The notes under the pieces: generated by a model
What the model was told of the DNA's origin: nothing
What the model saw: the letters and a program-made list of their open reading frames with translations, nothing else
The model's database searches: none
Part shown: positions 26,504 through 34,069 of the stretch, piece after piece
How the letters are laid out: the number at the start of each line of letters is the position of its first letter
Numbering within the stretch: position 1 is the first letter of the stretch
Made by a program: the position numbers and the translations under genes
Assembly (NCBI RefSeq): GCF_002899945.2
Contig: NZ_PPEG02000007.1
Span: forward strand, 62,001-126,000
Source of the DNA: Chryseobacterium viscerum
GTDB taxonomy: Bacteria > Bacteroidota > Bacteroidia > Flavobacteriales > Weeksellaceae
Length of the DNA stretch: 64,000 nt
Direction: 5' to 3'

Positions 26504-26857
26504 TTATTTAATATACTTTTTCTTCAATGCTGAAAAGTTGGTTTTAATCTCCTCCAGTTCATAATGAGCAGGAATGACTTCAGCTCCTGAGCGGTTGATA
26601 AAACCATAAGTTCCCGTTATATTTTTTACCAGCGCCAGATCTTCTGCATATTCACCAAACGTATTAATCTTTGAATACACTGGCTGCACGATAACTTTCC
26701 CGCTTTTATCCGAAATGCCATAGGTTCTGGAATTGGTTTTTGTCAGTCTCCAGTTTTTATTGATCTTGCTGATATCCTCTCTCTCCGACATTTTTATTTG
26801 TGAAAAAGAAAGACTGAAAATAGTCATACAGATTAGGATAAGAAATTTTGATTTCAT
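26504..26857 (-). CDS. Secreted WG-repeat protein
   Basis: This 117-residue protein has a signal peptide (1-19, ending SFSQ). Two WG-type repeats follow: YGISDKSGKVIVQPVYSKI and YGFINRSGAEVIPAHYELE, the pattern 'yGfid..G..vi.p.y..i'. WG repeats are short beta modules often seen in Bacteroidota surface or effector-associated proteins, with no catalytic role known. It lies on the opposite strand between the histidine kinase and its likely response regulator, so it may belong to the same system. That is inference from position. Confidence 0.8.
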   Translation of the reverse strand: MKSKFLILICMTIFSLSFSQIKMSEREDISKINKNWRLTKTNSRTYGISDKSGKVIVQPVYSKINTFGEYAEDLALVKNITGTYGFINRSGAEVIPAHYELEEIKTNFSALKKKYIK

Positions 26858-27139
26858 GTTGTTTTTGTTGGGTTTAAATGATTATAGTTTTTAGTAAAGC
26901 CTAAATTAATAAAAAATAGCACTTATTGAATCAGCCATTAATTTTATCAAAGTCCTGTAAACACCAAAAAAATTACTTTTCTAATATCTTTTATCTTCTA
27001 CCTGCCACCTTAGAATATGCCTGGAGCTGGAAAAAGTATAACCTTTAGAGAAACGTGGATCTGCTAAGATTGTAGGGTTGGCTAAATATTCCTAATTTGC
27101 ACCTGAAACCTATTGTTTGCCACCTAATATCTAACCTGA
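26858..27139. other. Gene-free stretch with degenerate CTACCTGCCACCT-type repeats
   Basis: CTACCTGCCACCTTA near 27000 and CACCTGAAACC...GCCACCTAATATCTAACC near 27100-27135 are reverse-complement relatives of the AGGTAGCAGGTGGCAGG repeats at 15079 and 36165. No clear promoter for the LytTR gene was found in it. Confidence 0.5.
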
Positions 27140-27874
27140 ATGAAAATAAAAGCTGTCATTGTAGATGATGAACTTATAGCAAGAGAAGTTTTACGAAGCT
27201 ATCTTACCAAATACTGCCCTCAGGTGGAGATTCTTGGTGAAGCTGAAAACATTAAAGATGCCGTTCCGTTAATTGCCGAAATGCAGCCTCAATTGGTTTT
27301 TCTGGATGTAGAAATGCCTTTTGGAAACGCTTTTGATGTTCTGGAAGCAACCAAAGATTTTTCCTATGAAACCATTTTCATTACTGCATTTTCACAATAC
27401 TCTTTACAGGCTTTAAATAAATCAGCAAGTTATTATATTTTAAAACCTATTGATATTCAGGAACTGATTCTGGCAGTCAACAAAGTAGCAGAAAGTCTTG
27501 AGAAAAAAGATGAGCTCAACCGGAATAAAATTCTCCTTGAAAACCTGAAATTAAAACCCGAAAAACAGCAGCTTATTCTTCCTACTTTACAGGGATTCGA
27601 TGTGGTGAAGACTGAAGATATTGTAAGACTTCAGGCTGATGGAAACTTTACCCAGGTGTATCTTACCGATGGTTCAAAGAAAATGGTTTGCCGTTTTCTG
27701 AAACACTTTGATGATCTTTTGGAAAACCCTTTTGTAAGAGTTCACCGCTCCCATATTATCAATACAGGTTTTGTAAAATCCTATCATAAAAGCGGAACGG
27801 TAATGTTGTCTGACGACACGGAAATTGAGGTTTCAGGAAGTTTTAAGGATAATTTCCTGAAGGTTTTTTCATAG
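27140..27874 (+). CDS. LytTR-family DNA-binding response regulator
   Basis: This 244-residue protein has an N-terminal receiver domain (1-120) with acidic pocket VDDE at 8-11, phosphoacceptor Asp56 in VFLDVEMP, and KPID at the C-terminal end. A LytTR DNA-binding domain spans about 145-244 (DIVRLQADGNFTQVYL, FVRVHRSHIINTGFV). LytTR proteins bind as dimers to two direct half-sites about 21 bp apart. Three such sites lie 2.5-4.5 kb upstream, so this is the likely regulator of that operator set, with the TPR-LytS kinase as its partner. Confidence 0.95.
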   Translation: MKIKAVIVDDELIAREVLRSYLTKYCPQVEILGEAENIKDAVPLIAEMQPQLVFLDVEMPFGNAFDVLEATKDFSYETIFITAFSQYSLQALNKSASYYILKPIDIQELILAVNKVAESLEKKDELNRNKILLENLKLKPEKQQLILPTLQGFDVVKTEDIVRLQADGNFTQVYLTDGSKKMVCRFLKHFDDLLENPFVRVHRSHIINTGFVKSYHKSGTVMLSDDTEIEVSGSFKDNFLKVFS

Positions 27875-27880
27875 AATTTA

Positions 27881-27913
27881 TTGTTCCTTAACAGCTTAAA
27901 GGCATTATTTTTG
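27881..27913 (+). promoter_or_regulatory. Promoter of the lipocalin gene
   Basis: TTG at 27881-27883 and TATTTTTG at 27906-27913 are 22 nt apart. The ATG follows 34 nt after the box. Confidence 0.6.
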
Positions 27914-27947
27914 ACGTTTTCACTCTAATCACACAAATATTCCAGTC

Positions 27948-28490
27948 ATGAAAACCATTCATAAAATTATCCTTCCCGTTTCGTTGGGAGCATTAGGTCT
28001 TATCATTTTCAATTCATATTCTGTGAGAATTCCCAGAGGGGCCTCAGCTGTAAAGAATTTTGATCGTAAAAAATATCTTGGCAGATGGTATGAGATGGCC
28101 CGTTTCGATTACAGATTCGAAAAAAATATGGATAATGTCACTGCAGAATATTCAGAAAATCCTGATGGAACCATTCAGGTTAAAAATAAAGGCTACGATT
28201 ATAGTAAAAAAGTATGGAATGAATCTATCGGTGAAGCAAAATTTGTAAAAGATCCTACAGAAGCCCGCCTGAAAGTTTCATTTTTTAAACCTATCTGGGC
28301 CGGTTATAATGTCATTGATATTGATGAAGACTATCAATATGCTTTGGTGGCAGGAAGCAGCTTAAAATATCTTTGGATTCTGTCCAGAACCACTACCATT
28401 CCTGAAAGTATCCGTCAGCGTTTCATTCAGAAAGCAAGAAAAATCGGTTATAATACCGATGAACTGATCTGGGTAAAGCATAATCAATAA
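27948..28490 (+). CDS. Lipocalin family protein (Blc-like)
   Basis: This 180-residue protein has an N-terminal hydrophobic signal/anchor (about 1-22) and no lipobox Cys. The lipocalin fingerprint is KKYLGRWYEMARFDYRFEK (GxW motif 1), followed by the TAEYSENPDGTIQVKNKG strand and the LWILSRT motif near the C-terminus. Bacterial lipocalins of this kind bind lysophospholipids or fatty acids in the envelope and are often stress-induced. It is monocistronic, with promoter and terminator. Confidence 0.92.
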   Translation: MKTIHKIILPVSLGALGLIIFNSYSVRIPRGASAVKNFDRKKYLGRWYEMARFDYRFEKNMDNVTAEYSENPDGTIQVKNKGYDYSKKVWNESIGEAKFVKDPTEARLKVSFFKPIWAGYNVIDIDEDYQYALVAGSSLKYLWILSRTTTIPESIRQRFIQKARKIGYNTDELIWVKHNQ

Positions 28491-28498
28491 AAAAGTTA

Positions 28499-28553
28499 AA
28501 GGGCAGAATCACAGAAAAGCTGATAGAGGCTTCTATGATTTTGCCCTTTTGTT
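28499..28553. terminator. Bidirectional terminator between lipocalin and the convergent gene
   Basis: GGGCAGAATCACAGAA and TTCTATGATTTTGCCC pair over some 15 bases with one or two mismatches, with T-rich sequence on both strands. Confidence 0.75.
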
Positions 28554-28555
28554 CT

Positions 28556-29029
28556 TTAGTTTTTAATATACTCTTTCCATTCCTCAAAACGATGATCAAT
28601 TACCTGTTTCATCAGATCATAGTTTTCATAGGTATCTTCTATGTGATAGAAAGTTTCATACTGATAGTCGTTTTCTTCTGCTTTAGCATCAAAAATATTA
28701 ACGTAATCATCAGCAAATGAACTGGATCTGTTTCCGAAATCGGTATCATCTGCATAGTAATCCTTTGCAAAAAGATTTCCAAGCTCATTCAGATCATATT
28801 CAGAGAATTTTCCGTCACATGAATCCATAATGAATTCTGCACCAGTGATTTCTCTTCTTTTTAATTTTTCAATTTCTTCTTCGTTATCTTCTTTCAGTTC
28901 ATCAGAAATCATATTGTTGTGAATGCACCAGTTCAGGAACATTCCTGTATGGGTTGCTCCGTTTTTCTGAGGAAGTCCTTCTGGAAAATCACCACCATAA
29001 TGCCATGAAGCATCATCATATTTAGACAT
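28556..29029 (-). CDS. Acidic protein of unknown function (DDASWHYGGDFP family)
   Basis: I chose the ATG at 29029 (MSKYDDASWHYGG...), because the upstream in-frame start at 29062 lies inside an exact -7 box and could not be in the transcript. The 157-residue protein is very acidic and soluble, with the N-terminal string DDASWHYGGDFP, then THTGMFLNWCI, and many Asp/Tyr/Glu residues. I believe this is a conserved uncharacterised family (perhaps DUF7832), but cannot confirm it. Small acidic proteins of this type are often immunity-like, which is only a guess here. Confidence 0.72.
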   Translation of the reverse strand: MSKYDDASWHYGGDFPEGLPQKNGATHTGMFLNWCIHNNMISDELKEDNEEEIEKLKRREITGAEFIMDSCDGKFSEYDLNELGNLFAKDYYADDTDFGNRSSSFADDYVNIFDAKAEENDYQYETFYHIEDTYENYDLMKQVIDHRFEEWKEYIKN

Positions 29030-29059
29030 AATTCGTATTGTAGTTTTAGATAATTTCGG

Positions 29060-29067
29060 CAAAAATA
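29060..29067 (-). promoter_or_regulatory. -7 element of the acidic-protein gene
   Basis: TATTTTTG on the minus strand is an exact TAnnTTTG match about 30 nt before the chosen ATG. It decides the start of the gene it drives. Confidence 0.6.
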
Positions 29068-29143
29068 GAAAAAATCAATTTATATTGCCGCGGCCACAGA
29101 AATTTACGTCATTTGCAGAGAATTTTTTTCAACAAAAAAACAT

Positions 29144-30394
29144 ATGGAAAAAGCTGTTCTGATTACTATCGGGGATGAAATCCTTTCCGGAAACACGGTA
29201 GATACTAATTCTAATTTTATTGCTGCTGAACTTAAAAATATAGGAATCAAAGTGACTCAGATTCTTACGATCTCAGATGAAATTGAAACTATTAAAAATA
29301 CACTGAGTACTGCTTTTGAAGGTGGAGACTTAGTCATTACAACAGGAGGATTGGGACCTACAAGGGATGATAAAACCAAAAAAGCCCTGGCAGAGTTTTT
29401 CAATGATGAAATTGCCCTGGATGAGGTCACTTTCAATCACCTTAAAGGTTATATGGAAAGAAGGGGACGAGCCGATATTCTGGAAAGAAATAAGGAACAG
29501 GCTTTTGTTCCTACCAAATCCATCGTTTTTCAGAATCATTACGGAACGGCACCCTGTATGATGATGGAGCTTGATGGAAAGCTGTGTTACAGCCTTCCAG
29601 GTGTTCCTTACGAGGTAAAACCGCTTATCAAAGATCAGATTATTCCTTATTTACAGCAAAGATTCAAACTTCATTATATTCATACCAGAATTGTTTCTGT
29701 AGTGGGAATTCCTGAGAGTATTCTTGCAGACACCATTGAAGACTGGGAACTGGCACTTCCGAAAAATATTGCTTTGTCTTATCTTCCGGTGGGAACCCGT
29801 GTAAAGCTTCGTCTGACAGCTTCCGGCGATCATGAAGAAGAGCTGAAAAAGATAACAGAAGAGGAAATCCAAAAACTGCTTCCTTTGGTAGAAGGCCATG
29901 TGATCGCTGTATCTGAAGATAAAATTGAAAATATTCTGGCAGAAATGCTTACCGAAAGAAAATTAACGATTTCTACTGCAGAAAGCTGTACAGGAGGGGA
30001 GCTGGCAAAAATGATCACTTCAGTTTCCGGCAGTTCAAGATATTTCCTTGGCGGAATAGTGCCGTATGCTACCGAGAGAAAGATTAAAATTTTAAATGTT
30101 TCCAGAGAAACCGTAGATCAGTTTACCGTAGTAAGCGAGCAGGTGGCTCAGGAAATGGCAAAAGGATGCCAGGAATTGTTTGAAACTCATATTTCCCTTT
30201 CTACGACAGGTGTTGCCGGTCCTGGAAAAGGAGAGGATGGTAACGATATTGGAACAGTTTATTATACCATAAGAATTAATGACGAGGAGATAACCTCCAA
30301 ATTATACATGCCCCATCTGGAAAGAGTAGATTTTATGAATTTTGTTTCCCAAAAGGTGATTCAGGATTTGGTAAGCCTTCTTATCGACAGATAA
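29144..30394 (+). CDS. cinA: CinA family nicotinamide mononucleotide deamidase-related protein
   Basis: This 416-residue protein has an N-terminal COG1058/MoCF-biosynthesis domain (1-170: ITIGDEILSGNTVDTNS, TTGGLGPTRDD). A linker follows, then the C-terminal CinA/PncC domain (about 255-415: TAESCTGGELAKMITSVSGSS, STTGVAGPGKG). The PncC half deamidates nicotinamide mononucleotide in NAD recycling, and the N-terminal half is an ADP-ribose pyrophosphatase in characterised homologues. It is cytoplasmic. It precedes the GH18/CE4/GT2 gene by 89 nt. Confidence 0.95.
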   Translation: MEKAVLITIGDEILSGNTVDTNSNFIAAELKNIGIKVTQILTISDEIETIKNTLSTAFEGGDLVITTGGLGPTRDDKTKKALAEFFNDEIALDEVTFNHLKGYMERRGRADILERNKEQAFVPTKSIVFQNHYGTAPCMMMELDGKLCYSLPGVPYEVKPLIKDQIIPYLQQRFKLHYIHTRIVSVVGIPESILADTIEDWELALPKNIALSYLPVGTRVKLRLTASGDHEEELKKITEEEIQKLLPLVEGHVIAVSEDKIENILAEMLTERKLTISTAESCTGGELAKMITSVSGSSRYFLGGIVPYATERKIKILNVSRETVDQFTVVSEQVAQEMAKGCQELFETHISLSTTGVAGPGKGEDGNDIGTVYYTIRINDEEITSKLYMPHLERVDFMNFVSQKVIQDLVSLLIDR

Positions 30395-30483
30395 ATACAA
30401 TTCATACTTTTTAATTTTTTTTTAATTAATTTTAGTATAGTTTTTCACACTTTTTGAGCGCCCTTCAATAAATTTCAAAAATC

Positions 30484-33400
30484 GTGGAAAATTCCAAACA
30501 GATTTTTCAGACCAACAGCAAGAAACGTTGGAAAAGTGTACAATGGGGAAGCCGTGTTTTTATTTTTATAGGAATACTGCTTTTGCTTGCTTTAGGTCTG
30601 ATGATGACCCTGGACAGAAGTCCTAAAATTCCTTTTAAAGAAGATTATAAAGCTGTCATTACAGCCAACAAACCTTACCTTCAGGAGAATAAAATTTCCA
30701 AAGAATATAAAGGGTTCAGAAGCTTTATTTCTGAAAAAACAATCCATACTAGCCTTGATAAAATTGAGAAAGCGAGAGCGGAAAGATATAAAAATCAGAA
30801 CAGAAACTGGGCTCAGTTTCCGGGAGGAATCCGGTCTGCTTTTTATGTAGCATGGGATCCTCAGTCGCTGATGTCTCTGAAAAGAAATATCAGACACATC
30901 AATCTGGTTTTTCCTGAATGGTTTTTTCTTGATCCTAAAACAGGAGATCTGAAAACCAATGTAGACCCTGAAGGATACAAAGTGATCAAAAGAACCGGAA
31001 TTGCCGCCATGCCAATGCTGAGTAATAACTCTGACCGGGAATTCCGTTCGGAAGGGCTGGTAAAAGTTCTTAACGATCCGCAGAAAAGAACCCATCTGAT
31101 TCAAAAGATCACCCAGCAATGTAAAAAATACCACTTCAAAGGAATAAATATTGACTTTGAAGATATGAACCTGAATTCTGATGAAAATCTGATTGCCTTT
31201 ATGAAAGAACTTTCAGAGACATTCAAGCAGAATCAGCTGTTGGTGACAATGGATATTATGACAGATAATGATGATTACAATATCCCAAGATTGAATCCTT
31301 ATGTAGATTACTTTGTGCTGATGGCTTATGATGAATATTCCGCAGGAAGTGATGCTGGTCCGGTTTCTTCCCAAAAATGGATAGAAGCACAGACAGGTAA
31401 AATCGTAAAACAAATCTCTCCTCAAAAAATTATTCTTGGGCTGGGGGCTTATGGGTACGATTGGAGCTCCAATAAAGATGACAATACTTCGGTTACCTAC
31501 ATGCAGGCAATTACAAAAGCGAGTGCAAGTAAAGCCGTAATTGACTTTAATGACAATACTTTTAATTTAAATTATTCCTACACCGATTCTAAAAATCTCA
31601 CCCACACGGTCTTTTTCAATGATGCCGCTTCTATTTTTAATACGATGCGTTTCTCATCAGAATATCCATTGGCAGGAACTGCACTCTGGAGACTGGGAAG
31701 TGAAGACAGCAGAGTCTGGAATTTCTATGATAAAGACCTTACAGGGGCAGGCCTTTCCAAATTGAATTTAAAAACCCTGGAAAATGTAAAAGGGCAGACC
31801 ATGGTGGATTATATCGGAGACGGAGAAGTACTGGATGTTCTGAATACTCCCCATGATGGAAAAATTGCACTGGAAATTGATCCAAAAGAGAAAATTATCA
31901 CAGATGAAAATTACATCACCTATCCAAGTTCTTATGAAGTAAAAAAATACGGAAGTGCCCCTCAGAAAGAACTCGTCCTCACTTTTGATGACGGCCCGGA
32001 TGAAACCTACACTCCGCAGGTACTGGATATTTTATCCAAATATCATGTTCCGGCAGCATTCTTTCTGGTAGGATTAAATGCAGAAAAAAACCTTCCGCTT
32101 GTTAAAAGAATCTACCGGGAAGGACACGAGATCGGAAATCACACCTTTACGCATGAAAATGTAGCAAAAGTAAGTCCGCAAAGAGCTTTGCTGGAAATGA
32201 AACTGACAAGACTGCTGATCGAATGTATCACAGGCCACAGCACCATTCTGTTCAGAGCGCCTTATAATGCAGACTCAGAACCTACCACTTCAGAAGAGAT
32301 CATTCCGGTAGCACTGGCAAGACAGCAAAACTATCTGGATATCGGGGAAAATATAGACCCTGAAGACTGGCAGCCGGGAATAAAAGCAGATGAAATTGTA
32401 AAACGTGTAATGGCCGGAATTAAACATGAGAGAGGAAATATTATTCTCCTTCATGATGCAGGCGGTGATACCAGAGAAGAAACGGTGAAAGCTTTAAAAA
32501 TCCTTATTCCGACTCTTCAGAAACAAGGATACCATTTCACGAACCTGACCAATATTCTGCACAAAAGCAGAAGCGAACTGATGCCTGAAGTTCCCAAAAC
32601 AAAGTCTTACTACATCATGCAGCTTAACCTTGTGTTAGCTACAGCAATCTATGGAATAAGTCATTTTCTGGTTGCTTTATTTACCATTTTCATTGTATTA
32701 GGGTTGATCAGACTATTGCTGATGGCGTACTGGGCTTTTAAAGAAAGAAAAAAAGAGAAAAAACTAGGACAATTTCCAGTGCTGGAATCTTATCCGAAAG
32801 TTTCCATTATTGTGCCTGCTTATAATGAAGAAGTGAATATTATTTCTTCGTTACAGAATTTACTGAAACAGACCTATCCGAATTTTAACATTATTATGGT
32901 AGATGACGGAAGCAAAGATTCAACGTATGAAAAAGCATTGGAGGCGTTCCCGAATCATCCGAAGCTGAAAATTTTCACCAAAAGAAATGGGGGTAAGGCA
33001 ACCGCCTTAAACTTTGGAATCTCGGAAACAGATGCTGAATATGTAGTGTGTATTGATGCTGATACCAAACTTGAGCAGGATGCTGTAAAATATTTGATTG
33101 CAAGATTTTTAAATGCAGATCCGGAAGAAAAAATTGCTGCCGTAGCAGGAAATGTGAAAGTGGGAAACAGAGTCAATTGGCTCACCAAATGGCAGGCTAT
33201 AGAATACACGACAAGTCAGAATTTTGACAGGCTGGCCTATGCCCATATTAATGCCATTACAGTGATTCCAGGAGCTATTGGAGCATTTAAGAAATCTGTG
33301 ATCATTGAGGCTGGAGGATATTCATCAGATACTTTAGCAGAAGATTGTGATATTACTGTGAAAATTTTAAAAGCAGGATATACAGTTGCCAATGAAAACA

Positions 33401-33882
33401 GAGCAGTTGCAGTTACCGAAGCTCCGGAAACCGCGAACCAGTTTTTGAAACAGCGTTTCCGTTGGACCTATGGAATTATGCAGATGTTCTGGAAACAGAG
33501 ACAGACTTTCCTTAACCCCAAATATAAAGGATTAGGACTTTGGGCAATGCCGAATATTTTATTATTCCAATATATTATTCCATTTTTCTCGCCGCTGGCA
33601 GATGTGATTATGTTTTTGGGAATTCTATCCGGAAACGGAGACAAAATATTCACCTATTATCTGATTTTCCTCTTGGTGGATGCTTCATTAGCTTTAATTG
33701 CATTCATGATGCAGCGGGAGAAATTAATCAATCTGTTGTATATTATTCCGCAGAGATTTGGGTATAGATGGCTGATGTATATTGTGTTATTTAAAAGTTT
33801 AAGAAAGGCATTGAAAGGCGAAATGCAGTCCTGGGGATTTCTGAAAAGAACCGGAAATGTAAAAGAGATAGCCACTTCTTAA
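30484..33882 (+). CDS. Three-domain GH18-like / polysaccharide deacetylase (CE4) / family 2 glycosyltransferase fusion
   Basis: This 1132-residue protein probably starts at a GTG. After one membrane helix (about 23-41) comes a GH18-like barrel (about 110-440) with GINIDFED at 220-227 (the DxxDxDxE region, Glu226). A CE4 NodB domain follows (about 495-690) with TFDDGPD at 500-506, GNHTFTH at 551-557 and FRAPY at 590-594. A helix pair follows, then a processive GT2 domain (about 770-1000) with DDGS at 807-810, DAD at 858-860 and QRFRW at 990-994, and C-terminal membrane helices. The parts match PgaB (deacetylase plus hydrolase) and PgaC (synthase) in one chain. It likely makes, and trims or deacetylates, a beta-linked N-acetylglucosamine polymer at the inner membrane. 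Confidence 0.9.
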   Translation: MENSKQIFQTNSKKRWKSVQWGSRVFIFIGILLLLALGLMMTLDRSPKIPFKEDYKAVITANKPYLQENKISKEYKGFRSFISEKTIHTSLDKIEKARAERYKNQNRNWAQFPGGIRSAFYVAWDPQSLMSLKRNIRHINLVFPEWFFLDPKTGDLKTNVDPEGYKVIKRTGIAAMPMLSNNSDREFRSEGLVKVLNDPQKRTHLIQKITQQCKKYHFKGINIDFEDMNLNSDENLIAFMKELSETFKQNQLLVTMDIMTDNDDYNIPRLNPYVDYFVLMAYDEYSAGSDAGPVSSQKWIEAQTGKIVKQISPQKIILGLGAYGYDWSSNKDDNTSVTYMQAITKASASKAVIDFNDNTFNLNYSYTDSKNLTHTVFFNDAASIFNTMRFSSEYPLAGTALWRLGSEDSRVWNFYDKDLTGAGLSKLNLKTLENVKGQTMVDYIGDGEVLDVLNTPHDGKIALEIDPKEKIITDENYITYPSSYEVKKYGSAPQKELVLTFDDGPDETYTPQVLDILSKYHVPAAFFLVGLNAEKNLPLVKRIYREGHEIGNHTFTHENVAKVSPQRALLEMKLTRLLIECITGHSTILFRAPYNADSEPTTSEEIIPVALARQQNYLDIGENIDPEDWQPGIKADEIVKRVMAGIKHERGNIILLHDAGGDTREETVKALKILIPTLQKQGYHFTNLTNILHKSRSELMPEVPKTKSYYIMQLNLVLATAIYGISHFLVALFTIFIVLGLIRLLLMAYWAFKERKKEKKLGQFPVLESYPKVSIIVPAYNEEVNIISSLQNLLKQTYPNFNIIMVDDGSKDSTYEKALEAFPNHPKLKIFTKRNGGKATALNFGISETDAEYVVCIDADTKLEQDAVKYLIARFLNADPEEKIAAVAGNVKVGNRVNWLTKWQAIEYTTSQNFDRLAYAHINAITVIPGAIGAFKKSVIIEAGGYSSDTLAEDCDITVKILKAGYTVANENRAVAVTEAPETANQFLKQRFRWTYGIMQMFWKQRQTFLNPKYKGLGLWAMPNILLFQYIIPFFSPLADVIMFLGILSGNGDKIFTYYLIFLLVDASLALIAFMMQREKLINLLYIIPQRFGYRWLMYIVLFKSLRKALKGEMQSWGFLKRTGNVKEIATS

Positions 33883-33907
33883 GAAGTTGGGAAGCTGAGT
33901 GGAGGAA

Positions 33908-33943
33908 GCTGGAAGTTATGAAAATCACACCATAACTTCCAGC
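33908..33943. repeat. Long perfect hairpin in a GGAAGCTGGAAG repeat block
   Basis: GCTGGAAGTTATG and CATAACTTCCAGC form a perfect 13-bp stem around ten bases, inside a run of GGAAGCTGGAAG / CTTCCATCTTCC direct repeats (33883-33969). No T run follows, so it is not a classical terminator. Confidence 0.7.
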
Positions 33944-34001
33944 CTCAATCTTCCATCTTCCATCTTTTATAAATTCTTATCATGCTATGACGTTATTTGT
34001 T

Positions 34002-34009
34002 TAAATTTG
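34002..34009 (+). promoter_or_regulatory. -7 element of the first M13 peptidase gene
   Basis: TAAATTTG, an exact TAnnTTTG match, about 60 nt before the ATG at 34070. Confidence 0.5.
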
Positions 34010-34069
34010 TTTTCTTGAAACGTAACAAATACAAAATAAATCATACATATTCTAAAAATTGTTATCATA

